Assembly (NCBI GenBank): GCA_031281225.1
Contig: JAITFQ010000066.1
Location: 1-46,975, forward strand
Reading direction: 5' to 3'
DNA from: Chitinispirillales bacterium
Lineage (GTDB): Bacteria; Fibrobacterota; Chitinivibrionia; Chitinivibrionales; Chitinispirillaceae
DNA length: 46,975 nt
Numbering within the stretch: the first letter of the stretch is position 1; every line of letters starts with the position of its first letter. The notes under the pieces are model-generated. The model saw nothing but the letters and a program-made list of their open reading frames with translations. It made no database searches and was not told where the DNA came from. Shown here piece after piece: positions 8,833-16,510 of the stretch. A program made the translations under genes and the position numbers.

Positions 8833-9441
8833 CTATACCTCCTCTGTGCCTATAAGGAACGATCCCAAACCGTCCCGCATTGCCGATTTCGTAGGGAACG
8901 GTTCCAAACCGTTCCGCATTGCCAATGTTCCGGGATTAAAACAATCTCTTTCCCATGTCACAGGATTGTTTTCAATGTATCTATAAATTTTTTGAAATGA
9001 TTCATCGTTTCGTATAATGTGATCGTGATATGATTTTTGCCAAATTCCACCCGTAGGGAACGGTTCCAAACCGTTCCGTTTCAAATAATCATTAATATAT
9101 CGCGAAGTAAACGTTTTAACCTGGCGTATAATTTCCGGTATATCATGGCCCCCGTTTTCGATTATTGTAAAGATACCATGGATATGGTTCGGCATAATTT
9201 GGTGAATGTTTGAAACAATACCTTCGTTGTGACGGCTTAAATCTAACCATACATGTTCTGCTATTTTACCGAATTCATTCAGGGCAACACGGAACGGTTT
9301 GGAACCGTTCCCTACGTTTGCGATGACATCTCCAAACAGGCATTTTCGGTTTTTTGTGCAGATTGTTACAAAATAACTCCCGGCTTGCGAATAATCATAT
9401 CCGCTCAATCGCATTGGTTTACGTTGTGGGTAGGTTGCCAT
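8833..9441 (-). CDS. REP-associated tyrosine transposase (RAYT, IS200-like) carrying REP palindromes in frame
   Basis: A 202-residue Y1-transposase-like protein. It begins with QRKPMRLSGYDYSQAGSYFV, the family's usual opening, has the HUH metal-binding motif MPNHIHGI (H86, H88), and a catalytic tyrosine candidate Y138 in WQKSYHDHIIR before SFQKIYRYIENNP. RAYTs nick and move single-stranded REP hairpins. The odd point is that three good copies and one decayed copy of the local REP palindrome lie inside this coding sequence without breaking frame. They read as GNGSKPFR (44-51) or RNGLEPFP (122-129 and 176-183), with a decayed RDGLGSF at 189-195. They fall between structural elements, for example just before the NEFGKIAEHVW helix. 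The gene sits between hsdS and hsdR in the type I operon and uses GGAGGTG as ribosome site. Confidence 0.85.
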   Translation of the reverse strand: MATYPQRKPMRLSGYDYSQAGSYFVTICTKNRKCLFGDVIANVGNGSKPFRVALNEFGKIAEHVWLDLSRHNEGIVSNIHQIMPNHIHGIFTIIENGGHDIPEIIRQVKTFTSRYINDYLKRNGLEPFPTGGIWQKSYHDHIIRNDESFQKIYRYIENNPVTWERDCFNPGTLAMRNGLEPFPTKSAMRDGLGSFLIGTEEV

Positions 9442-9953
9442 ATATATTTGCTACACCTCCGGGAACGATCCCAAACCGTCCCGCATTGTTAATTTTGTAG
9501 GAAACGGTTCCAAACCATTCCGCATTGTCGATTTTGTAGGGAACGGTTCCAAACCGTTCCGCTGTTGCGTTGCCGATTTTGCGCGGAACGGTTTGGAACC
9601 GTTCCCTGCGTTTGCGATGACATTTCCAAACAGGCATTTCCGGTTTGTCGATTTTGCACGGAACGGTTTAGAACCGTTCCCTACGTTTGCGACAACATTT
9701 CCAAACAGGCATTTTCGGTTTGCCGATTTTGCACGGAACGATTCCAAACCATTCCGCATTGCCGATTTTGCACGGAACGGTTCCAAACCATTCCGCATTG
9801 CCGATTTTGTAGGGAACGGTTCCAAACCGTTCCGCTGTTGCGTTGCCGATTTTGCACGGAACGGTTTAGAACCGTTCCCTACGTTTGTGATGACATTTCC
9901 AAACAGGCATTTTGGGTTTGCCGATTTTGCACGGAACGGTTTAGAACCGTTCC
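8856..9953. repeat. Cluster of about 14 REP-type palindromes
   Basis: The core is GGAACGGTT-CCA-AACCGTTCC, a 9-bp inverted repeat with a 3-nt loop, present in both orientations. Copies start near 8856, 8894, 9057, 9291, 9462, 9500, 9540, 9586, 9660, 9736, 9775, 9813, 9858 and 9933; those near 8856, 9462 and 9736 are degenerate. From 9586 the copies sit in larger units of 39, 45 or 75 bp, and the 75-bp units include TTTCCAAACAGGCATTTTCG, which is itself part of the RAYT coding sequence. Every measured unit is a multiple of three. Confidence 0.9.
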
Positions 9954-10033
9954 CTACGTTTGCGATGACATTTCCAATCAATCGCATTGGTTTACGTTGT
10001 GGGTAGGTTGCCATATATATTTGCTACACCTCC
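9405..10033. repeat. 56-bp direct duplication flanking the REP array
   Basis: Positions 9405-9460 and 9978-10033 are identical from TCAATCGCATTGG to CTACACCTCC. Each contains a ribosome site, the spacer, an ATG and the first 14 or so codons of the RAYT gene. The offset is 573 bp (191 codons). This shows that the REP-array ORF arose by duplicating the RAYT start region. Confidence 0.85.
9451..10014 (-). CDS. 187-codon ORF built almost entirely of in-frame REP units
   Basis: It starts with MATYPQRKPMRL, identical to the RAYT start, but the catalytic domain is absent. The remainder alternates GNVIANVGNGSKPFRAKSA-like and RNGLEPFPTKSAM-like peptides, that is, REP palindromes plus the RAYT NRKCLFG segment. 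No HUH motif or tyrosine remains, so it cannot be an active transposase. It has a normal ribosome site (GGAGGTG) within the last codons of hsdS and ends in GGAGGTGTAG, which is the ribosome site of the RAYT gene. It could be translated only to keep ribosomes on the mRNA, could be a repetitive protein of unknown use, or could be a by-product of array growth. Absence of any stop in 564 bp is visible; expression is not. Confidence 0.35.
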   Translation of the reverse strand: MATYPQRKPMRLIGNVIANVGNGSKPFRAKSANPKCLFGNVITNVGNGSKPFRAKSATQQRNGLEPFPTKSAMRNGLEPFRAKSAMRNGLESFRAKSANRKCLFGNVVANVGNGSKPFRAKSTNRKCLFGNVIANAGNGSKPFRAKSATQQRNGLEPFPTKSTMRNGLEPFPTKLTMRDGLGSFPEV

Positions 10034-11163
10034 AACTTTCCGCTCATCAGGCGAGGAAGCAACAAATCACGTTGACGGGCGAGGTTTTGGGATTGTGATT
10101 TTAGAATAGATACTTCCCGAAACATGATATTCGCATATGAATTAAATTTCTTTTGCAACCCTTTGTTGGGAACTAAAACTTTTCTAGCTTCAACATGATT
10201 ACGGTTAAGCGTGGGAACAGCACTCCCACCTACAAGTGAAGAATAATCAATTTGACAAAGCATATAATATACCCATAAAGGCTCACCAAATATTTCTTTT
10301 GCATATATCGCTGTGTTGTGGATCCAGCATTCGCAGTCATAATATTTTGGATTTCCAACGCTTCCGCTTCGCCCAAGAACGATGACAGGCGGTTGTGTTG
10401 TAATTTTATCATGGAAAGCGATAATTCCGCTTGAGCCAACAACAGGGTATTCACCATGCCTAACAGATGTTATCGGTAAATCGTGACCTCTTTGCAAGCG
10501 AACAATATCCCCGATTTTTTTAACCTCCCACCCCTCCGGCACTCCCTCCACCACCCTCGTTCTCTCCCATCCCGGAAACCTCAGTCTCACGAACCACTCG
10601 CGGTAAAGCTCCCGCGCCGCCTTTTCCAAAAGCGCAATCCGGCGGGTGTTGTTTTCGATGGCGGTGTCGTAGGCGGAGAGGATGGAGGCTATGCGGGTTT
10701 GGGTGGGGAGCGGGGGCAGTTCTATTTTATATTTGCTTAGCGATTTTATACTCATTTGAAATACTGTAACCCCAGTTAAAAACTGCCTAAGCCTTTTTCT
10801 ATTTGTTTCATCCCTAAAATAATAAAACAAATATCTTAACGTGATTGCACAATCACACACAAAAGCAAATGTGTGAGTGCCATTTATAAAGGGTGTCCCA
10901 TCAAACTTAATAAACGTTACATGTCCCCAATCGTCTAATGTTTCAGACACATCAGCGATGATGATTGCGTCTCGCTTTATGACTTTATGCTCAGGAATTT
11001 TAAGTGATATTGAGTTTACAATTTTAGAGCTATTTATATCTCTATCACTATAATTCTTGTATATATCTCCATAATGCACACATTTTAGCCCGTCCGCGTC
11101 AGTCATGAAACTTCTGGATGTAGTGTTAGGACTAAGTATTTTTACAACATCGTCAAATCTCAT
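10024..11163 (-). CDS. hsdS: Type I restriction-modification specificity subunit
   Basis: 379 residues with two target-recognition halves separated by the typical spacer helix: PLPTQTRIASILSAYDTAIE and then NNTRRIALLEKAARELYREW, the conserved coiled coil that sets the distance between half-sites. The C-terminal repeat of that helix ends in RQRDLLLPRLMSGKLEV. The second TRD has the family-typical opening GWEVKKIGDIVRLQRGHDLP and later GGSAVPTLNRNHVEARKV. HsdS gives the HsdM2S and R2M2S complexes their DNA sequence specificity; the site cannot be read from the sequence. Its ATG overlaps the rhuM stop (ATGA), with GGGGAGGA just before, so the two are translated together. Confidence 0.9.
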   Translation of the reverse strand: MRFDDVVKILSPNTTSRSFMTDADGLKCVHYGDIYKNYSDRDINSSKIVNSISLKIPEHKVIKRDAIIIADVSETLDDWGHVTFIKFDGTPFINGTHTFAFVCDCAITLRYLFYYFRDETNRKRLRQFLTGVTVFQMSIKSLSKYKIELPPLPTQTRIASILSAYDTAIENNTRRIALLEKAARELYREWFVRLRFPGWERTRVVEGVPEGWEVKKIGDIVRLQRGHDLPITSVRHGEYPVVGSSGIIAFHDKITTQPPVIVLGRSGSVGNPKYYDCECWIHNTAIYAKEIFGEPLWVYYMLCQIDYSSLVGGSAVPTLNRNHVEARKVLVPNKGLQKKFNSYANIMFREVSILKSQSQNLARQRDLLLPRLMSGKLEV

Positions 11164-12179
11164 TCCTCCCCACCTCCGTCTTTCAAACGTTTCTGCATAT
11201 CCCGCAACGTATCCAAATACGCCTTCTCCACATCGGTCAACTCGTCCGACAACTGCTTACGGTAAGCGGTGTATTCGTTGTGAGCCTTTTCTATAGCGAC
11301 TTCGTGTGAAATGCGTCCGGCATCTTCCAATACGCCTAAGCCAAAATCGGCAGTAAATTTATCAAGGGTTTCGAGCCAGTCGCGCATATACATCGGTTCG
11401 TGCATTTCGGCTTTAAGCTCTGCCATATCAAAGAAAGCGTTCACCATACGGCGCAGCGCAAATAACTCTTTATCGGTCATGTAGTTTTTGGCGATTGTAA
11501 CCTCGCTTTTAACTGGGCGATTGCCTTTGAATGTTGTTAACCCCATAAACGGCAGTTCGGCATTGGCGCGGTCAAAAACAATTTCGGCGGCAGTATGCCC
11601 GCTGACGGCGTAATGTAGTTTGTTCTGCACTATTTTGAAAAATTCGATTGTTTCGGACATGGTCGCGTTATAATCAAGGCTTGTGGCGTACAAGTCCAAG
11701 ACTTGGCGATACATAACTTTTTCGCTTGCGCGAATGTCACGAATCCTGTCAAGCAGTTCTTTCCAGTACAATCCTCCGCCCATGTTTTTTAGAAACTCAT
11801 CGTTAATTGTAAAACCTTTTTGCAGGTACTCATGTAAAATCGCCGTCGCCCATTGTCGAAACTGTGTACCCTTTTGTGATTTCACGCGGTATCCAACGGC
11901 GATGACGACATCGAGATTATAGTATTCTACAGCTCTTTCTACTTGTCGCTTGCCCTCAATCTGAACTTGTGCAAATTTTGCACAAGTTGAATTTTTATCC
12001 AATTCGCCCTCTGCAAAAATGTTGTTGATGTGTTTCGTAATAACCGAACGCTCGCGTCCGAACGCTTCAGCGATTTGCGCTTGCGTAAGCCATAGCGAAT
12101 TATTCGCCATACGAATGTCGATTTTAGTCAAGCCGTCAGCGGTTTGATATATGATTATTTCTTGCTTGTCATTATTCAA
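11160..12179 (-). CDS. rhuM: RhuM-family protein (KilA/Bro-like N-terminus) in the type I operon
   Basis: A 339-residue protein recognised as RhuM (virulence protein RhuM family): NNSLWLTQAQIAEAFGRERS, VITKHINNIFAEGELDKNST, YYNLDVVIAVGYRVKSQKGT, QFRQWATAILHEYLQKGF, and a C-terminal half with the GLYWKELLDRIRDIRASEK region. The front has a helix-turn-helix-like segment. I place the start at the TTG (12179) that overlaps the hsdM stop, because GGAGGTG lies 8 nt before it; reading further upstream only enters hsdM. RhuM genes are often found inside type I restriction operons, but their function is not established; DNA binding or regulation is plausible. The C-terminus overlaps hsdS by 4 bp. Confidence 0.8.
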   Translation of the reverse strand: MNNDKQEIIIYQTADGLTKIDIRMANNSLWLTQAQIAEAFGRERSVITKHINNIFAEGELDKNSTCAKFAQVQIEGKRQVERAVEYYNLDVVIAVGYRVKSQKGTQFRQWATAILHEYLQKGFTINDEFLKNMGGGLYWKELLDRIRDIRASEKVMYRQVLDLYATSLDYNATMSETIEFFKIVQNKLHYAVSGHTAAEIVFDRANAELPFMGLTTFKGNRPVKSEVTIAKNYMTDKELFALRRMVNAFFDMAELKAEMHEPMYMRDWLETLDKFTADFGLGVLEDAGRISHEVAIEKAHNEYTAYRKQLSDELTDVEKAYLDTLRDMQKRLKDGGGEE

Positions 12180-13911
12180 CGGAACGCACCTCCGTTCCGC
12201 TGCCAACCAGCGACCGCAGGTTATCCGCAATCGTCCTTTCGAGTGTCTGCGCTTCGGCGTTCAATGCAGTAAGTTCATTATTAAGTTTCAGCATTTCCGT
12301 TTTGAACTCTTCTTCGCTCATCCCGTCGTCCTCAATCACCACGCCAACGTAGCGCCCCGGATTCAAGGAATAATCTTGGTCTTTTATGCCGTCTTCGCCG
12401 TCAAGTTTCGCCGCTTTGCACAGGCCGATAACATCAACGTATACGCCATCGGGAAAGCGTGTTGTAAGCCAGTCGATTTGTTCTTGCCAATAGGCTTTGG
12501 GGGTTACGTCTTCGTCGCCGCTTGTTTCGGGCGCGGCGGCAAGCGCGGCGCGGTACTCGTTGAGCAATGCGGTAAATTCATCATTCTTTCCCTCGTACAG
12601 GCGGCTTATGACGGCAAGGTTTTTGACTTGCTCATTCGAGAACTTGCGGTGCGCACGGTCGATTTGGGTAAAAATATTTCGTGCGTCGATAAACAGAATT
12701 TCGTCTTTGCGCGGTTTGGCTCGGTCGAAGAACCAGAGGGTTGCCGGCAGGGTAACGCTTGTAAACATATTTGTTGGGAGCGTGACCATTTGGCTGATAA
12801 TACCGCTTTCTACCAATTTTATGCGTATGTCCTTTTCGCTGTGTCCGGCATCGGACGCGGAGTTTGCCATGACCAGCGCGGCTCGGCCGTTTTCTTTCAG
12901 CGATGTGGCAAAGAGGTTAATCCACAGATAGTTGGCATTCGGGACGGTTTCCTTTGCGTCTTTTTTGTTTTTCTTCGTCTTATTTTGCGGCACGCCGTAC
13001 GTGTTGAAGCGCGGCTGCGACTTCACTTGGTCGAGTTCAACTTCATCTACGTTAAACGGCGGATTCGCCATGACGTAATTGAACCTGCCGAAGCTCTCGT
13101 ACGGGTCGCGGTAGTAGGAGTTCGCTTCTGTTATGCTGCCGCGCACGTTGTTGAGGACGAGGTTCATTTTGGCGAGTTTCACCGTTGCGCCTGTTTTTTC
13201 AACACCGTGCGCACGGAGATTTATGCCGCTGCCTTTGGCGCTGTGCCGGGCGATATAGTGCGCGGTTTGGACGAACATACCGCCGCTGCCGCAGGCCGGG
13301 TCGAATATTTCGCCTTCCGTCGGCGCGAGGACTTCGACCATGTACTGTACAACTGTTGACGGCGTGAAAAATTCCCCGCCGCCTTGCCCCTCGGCGAGGG
13401 CGAACTCCCCAAGAAAATATTCGTAAATTTCACCGAAAATATCAAGGCTGATGTCGGTTGGAATATCTTTGAAGACTTTGAACAATTTGGCTAATACGAG
13501 CGGGTCGTCTTCGCTATTGACGCTATAATATATATCTTTTGGCAGTGTGTCGATAAGTTCGGCGGTGTATTTTTCGATTTTCTCCATCGCGTTTTTCGTT
13601 TTTTCCGCGAGGTTTTCAGATTCGGGCAGATTCAGGAGGTAATCAAATCGCGCCTCCTGCGGCAGATAGTACCCGCATTTTTCTACTGCGATTTCGTGTA
13701 TCGGACGTTCGGCGCGGGTTCCTTTTTTCTTTTCATATTCGGCGTTTATACCGGTTTCAAACGTGCTATACTTGCTTTCGGCAAATCGCAGAAATATAAG
13801 ACCCAAAATTGGCGTAGCGTACTCTGTAGACTTGAGGCCGGAATTGGCGCGAAGCTGGTCGGCGCTCTCCCAGAGTTTGGCTTTCAGGTTTTTCAGTTGT
13901 TTGTTGGTCAT
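12172..13911 (-). CDS. hsdM: Type I restriction-modification DNA methyltransferase subunit
   Basis: 579 residues. The N-terminal HsdM helical domain (LKNLKAKLWESADQLRANSG, LGLIFLRFAESKY) is followed by the N6-adenine methyltransferase core: GEFFTPSTVVQYMVEVL, motif I FDPACGSGGMFVQ (about 203-215), motif IV NPPF (283-286) in YVMANPPFNVDEVE, and the later PATLWFFDRAKPRKDEILFIDAR seen in parts. A C-terminal coiled coil contacts HsdS. It methylates adenine in the HsdS-specified site, protecting host DNA from HsdR. It is the first gene of hsdM-rhuM-hsdS-(REP/RAYT)-hsdR. The long plus-strand frame opposite it is a shadow. Confidence 0.95.
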   Translation of the reverse strand: MTNKQLKNLKAKLWESADQLRANSGLKSTEYATPILGLIFLRFAESKYSTFETGINAEYEKKKGTRAERPIHEIAVEKCGYYLPQEARFDYLLNLPESENLAEKTKNAMEKIEKYTAELIDTLPKDIYYSVNSEDDPLVLAKLFKVFKDIPTDISLDIFGEIYEYFLGEFALAEGQGGGEFFTPSTVVQYMVEVLAPTEGEIFDPACGSGGMFVQTAHYIARHSAKGSGINLRAHGVEKTGATVKLAKMNLVLNNVRGSITEANSYYRDPYESFGRFNYVMANPPFNVDEVELDQVKSQPRFNTYGVPQNKTKKNKKDAKETVPNANYLWINLFATSLKENGRAALVMANSASDAGHSEKDIRIKLVESGIISQMVTLPTNMFTSVTLPATLWFFDRAKPRKDEILFIDARNIFTQIDRAHRKFSNEQVKNLAVISRLYEGKNDEFTALLNEYRAALAAAPETSGDEDVTPKAYWQEQIDWLTTRFPDGVYVDVIGLCKAAKLDGEDGIKDQDYSLNPGRYVGVVIEDDGMSEEEFKTEMLKLNNELTALNAEAQTLERTIADNLRSLVGSGTEVRSVE

Positions 13912-13962
13912 TGCTTATTTATATGCCTTTGTTTTTTTTAAACTTTTCATTAAAACTTTGCC

Positions 13963-13995
13963 ATGTTACCATTAAAATTCGATTTTTATGTTACC
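13963..13995. promoter_or_regulatory. Direct repeat ATGTTACC upstream of hsdM
   Basis: ATGTTACC occurs at 13963-13970 and again at 13988-13995, 25 bp apart, in the AT-rich gap between the HNH gene and hsdM. Spacing on one helix face would suit a regulator such as RhuM, but this is only a possibility. Confidence 0.25.
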
Positions 13996-14018
13996 TTTTA
14001 TATCAAACTTATTTACTG

Positions 14019-14651
14019 CTATTCATCAATTGAAACTTTGAAAAGTTTCGATAAAGTTTTTACATCATTTATACTTAACCTCTCCAATTCATTTGCGATA
14101 AATGGAAAGCGTCGTTGCAAATGAGTAAATGAAATTTCTCCTTTAACAAAATCAAGTATTACATCGCATCGCCTTTGCACGTGTTCATCATCTAAATTCA
14201 ATTTCAGCTTTTCAATTGTAAAATTGATCTTTGCTTGGATAGATGGATTAAGATTATCCCCCGGAACAATATGACAATCAGGAATTTGAAGGACAAACCA
14301 TCCGACTTCAATGCTAAAAGGATCTATTATTGCGTGAGTATATTTTCTGCTATTTGTTTTCGGCGTTGTTAGCCTAAAATTGTCCCATTCGTAAGCAAGA
14401 TGTGGTGCTTTACTCTTAGGCAGAAAATGGTCTACAGAAATAGTATTCGTAGAAAGTGGAAACCATTCGGCAGTATATGCGCATACACGGTTATATGATT
14501 CATACAGATCTTTGTTAATTTCTTTCCAATATTCGTGGGATTTCCACTCGTTTGCTTTAGGGGTAGGACACGAATTTAAAAAGGTTTGCCCAAGTTTTCG
14601 AACTTTCCGATCGAAGTCTGCGGGCTCTGCCTGTTTGACAACAGGAATCAT
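14019..14651 (-). CDS. HNH endonuclease, PtuB-like
   Basis: 210 residues from the ATG at 14651, which overlaps the ATPase stop in an ATGA arrangement; a longer frame to 14696 would run inside the ATPase gene. The HNH core is clear: NRVCAYTAEWFP, then SVDHFLPKSKAPHLAYEWDN and FRLTTPKTNSRK, with the catalytic His in VDHFLPKS and the Asn/Asn-Lys pair in WDN...TNSRK. One zinc-type cysteine (CAYT) is present but the usual second CxxC is not obvious. The flanks are helical with no recognised domain. Coupling to an ABC/AAA ATPase resembles Septu (PtuA-PtuB), in which the HNH protein is the nuclease effector. Here a DNA methyltransferase belongs to the same operon, so it may instead be a modification-spared system. 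Confidence 0.75.
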   Translation of the reverse strand: MIPVVKQAEPADFDRKVRKLGQTFLNSCPTPKANEWKSHEYWKEINKDLYESYNRVCAYTAEWFPLSTNTISVDHFLPKSKAPHLAYEWDNFRLTTPKTNSRKYTHAIIDPFSIEVGWFVLQIPDCHIVPGDNLNPSIQAKINFTIEKLKLNLDDEHVQRRCDVILDFVKGEISFTHLQRRFPFIANELERLSINDVKTLSKLFKVSIDE

Positions 14652-16510
14652 ATATCCACCCCGTTGCTTTCTGCAAAATATAACCATCTCGGCCAAAAAG
14701 TATCTGTTTCTGAAAGACAGCGAAGCAACTGCAGATGGGTACTAAAAATATCTGCGAGTATAGGTTTTTTTTCAATTTGCAATCTCTTCGCCTCGCTAAT
14801 AGCATCTTCTGCTTCGCGGGAACGCGCCTGTTGCAATTCAAAGATGTCGGAAGTCAGCCAAGAATCTATCCGACCATATTTAATGAAATCTATATTTCTC
14901 AATTCAGCACATCCTGTTTTGTCATTAGCATACACGCCAAAAAGCTTATCACTTTGCTCATTAAAAACCGTTTCAACAGAGGCAAGTACAAGTGGCGAAT
15001 GTGTCGAAATAAGAAACTGGGTACTTTCCAAACTTTCGGAAAGCATCGACTGCACCTCTATAAGCGCCGGTAATATTGCCCTTTGCCATTTGGGGTGTAA
15101 GTGTGCCTCCAATTCATCAATAAGTATTACCATTCTTCTTTCTGGAGTATTACCTGTTATATCTGCTAATACTGTGTGTTCGTGCCATGCCCACACCATT
15201 AAATATGCCAACGCAACAATTCTACGGATACCAGCTGAGACGTGTGTTATTGGAACAGACCCATAGGGATGAATTATTGTCGGTATCTCCCGCGTGTCAT
15301 CAAACATCCGCATAGGATAACCCGGCTGTAGCTCACCCATATCTGGCGGCGATACTTTCTTCAGTACATTCAGCATTTCTTTAAAAGGGTATTTTTCCGG
15401 TGTACTTTGCCATTTTACCCAATCGCGTATAAGACCTTCTATTTTTCCATTCACGCCTTCCCAAACATCTGTCCGACTAAAACAATAGCTTTCCTGCCTT
15501 ATAGGCTCCCAGACCGCGTATGAACCGTCGACACGTGCGTACACAATAAGCCCCGGTGTCGACGAGGAACTTTTCCCACAAGACCACTCTCTTGTTTTGA
15601 AATCAAAGTGAGCCGTTGTTTTCGCAGTATCAGAATTTCCGTTACTCGCAAGCGCGAAACTAATTCGTGGTTTATTTTCATCCCTTCTACCAAAAGGCAT
15701 CGCAGGAGAATCAATCCACTTACCCGTAAATGCCCACCACGCGCATTCCATAATAAATGACTTGCCAAGTCCATTATCTCCCGTCACCATATTGAGGCGA
15801 GAACTTGGTTCAAGGTATAGACGCTCGGCAGGCCCCACGTTTTCCAGCTCTAAGCACGAAAGTGCTGCCCCTCTTACTGGTGCGGCGTCTGGTGGAAACT
15901 TTACGTGAGTTCTAAAATCTTCCCATGAAACCGGTGATTCTTGAAAAGAAATACTATGCTTTTTAGAAAAAGCAACCACATCATCAGAAAAAAGGTATTC
16001 TCGTTCTTCTTGGGAAATATGAAACATTGATAAAAACCTATCAACTACTTCTTTCAAACTATCACGTTCATTCCGTTTCTCTTCCCGCAATACCCATATT
16101 GCCATAGCAGACAACGGAAGTTTGGAGCTTTTTTTATTATGCTTTAACAGTGCTTTCAGCGCAAGAACATAATTGCTTTTCCATCCCCAAGTCTTTGTTG
16201 AGGTATGTAAAAACGCACCCATAAATGTTTGTGTATTTATCGCTTGTAACCCCGAAGACGCGTAATCATGCCGTACCCAGTACACATCTTTCGAATTGGA
16301 CTTATACGGCTGATAGTAGAATTTCGATTCTGAATCAAGACGATGAATGCCGTCCAAAAACGATTTATTACTCGCGTCCATTTGATATTCAATCTGTTCA
16401 CCGATTGGTAAATCGTTTTTTTTACACGAGAGAAAGGTAATACCAAAAAATGGATGAATCGGTCTCAACTTATCCATTGCCGCCCAAACATAATCTATAG
16501 ACAGATACAT
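14648..16510 (-). CDS. ABC/AAA-type ATPase with extra N-terminal domain (Septu PtuA-like)
   Basis: 620 residues. From about 215 there is an SMC/OLD-type ATPase: Walker A GDNGLGKS (244-251), signature-like THVSAGIRRIVALAYL (422-437, a variant of LSxGxxR), Walker B MVILIDELEAHLHP (460-473) and the switch FLISTHSP (499-506). The first 210 residues are not part of a normal PtuA: HPFFGITFLSCKKNDLPIG, then a WVRHDYASSGLQ motif and TKTWGWKSNYVLALKALL. I do not recognise them with certainty; they could be the recognition module. The start at 16510 overlaps the end of the methyltransferase gene by 16 bp and the stop overlaps the HNH start by 4 bp, so three proteins are made from one tight message. Likely role: sensor/motor that licenses the HNH nuclease. 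Confidence 0.75.
   Translation of the reverse strand: MYLSIDYVWAAMDKLRPIHPFFGITFLSCKKNDLPIGEQIEYQMDASNKSFLDGIHRLDSESKFYYQPYKSNSKDVYWVRHDYASSGLQAINTQTFMGAFLHTSTKTWGWKSNYVLALKALLKHNKKSSKLPLSAMAIWVLREEKRNERDSLKEVVDRFLSMFHISQEEREYLFSDDVVAFSKKHSISFQESPVSWEDFRTHVKFPPDAAPVRGAALSCLELENVGPAERLYLEPSSRLNMVTGDNGLGKSFIMECAWWAFTGKWIDSPAMPFGRRDENKPRISFALASNGNSDTAKTTAHFDFKTREWSCGKSSSSTPGLIVYARVDGSYAVWEPIRQESYCFSRTDVWEGVNGKIEGLIRDWVKWQSTPEKYPFKEMLNVLKKVSPPDMGELQPGYPMRMFDDTREIPTIIHPYGSVPITHVSAGIRRIVALAYLMVWAWHEHTVLADITGNTPERRMVILIDELEAHLHPKWQRAILPALIEVQSMLSESLESTQFLISTHSPLVLASVETVFNEQSDKLFGVYANDKTGCAELRNIDFIKYGRIDSWLTSDIFELQQARSREAEDAISEAKRLQIEKKPILADIFSTHLQLLRCLSETDTFWPRWLYFAESNGVDI

Noticed and set aside
8856-9953. 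CRISPR array
   Set aside because: The repeats are palindromes in both orientations with related, not unique, spacers, and no cas gene is present; it is a REP cluster.
9565-10098. Plus-strand frames of 137-177 residues across the REP array
   Set aside because: The palindromic, frame-preserving units are open on both strands; only the minus-strand frame has ribosome sites and the RAYT start region.
12151-13359. 402-residue plus-strand reading frame
   Set aside because: It lies entirely opposite hsdM, has no domain, and its composition is that of an antisense shadow.
14586-15266. 226-residue plus-strand frame
   Set aside because: Antisense to the ATPase of the HNH operon; no ribosome site or domain.
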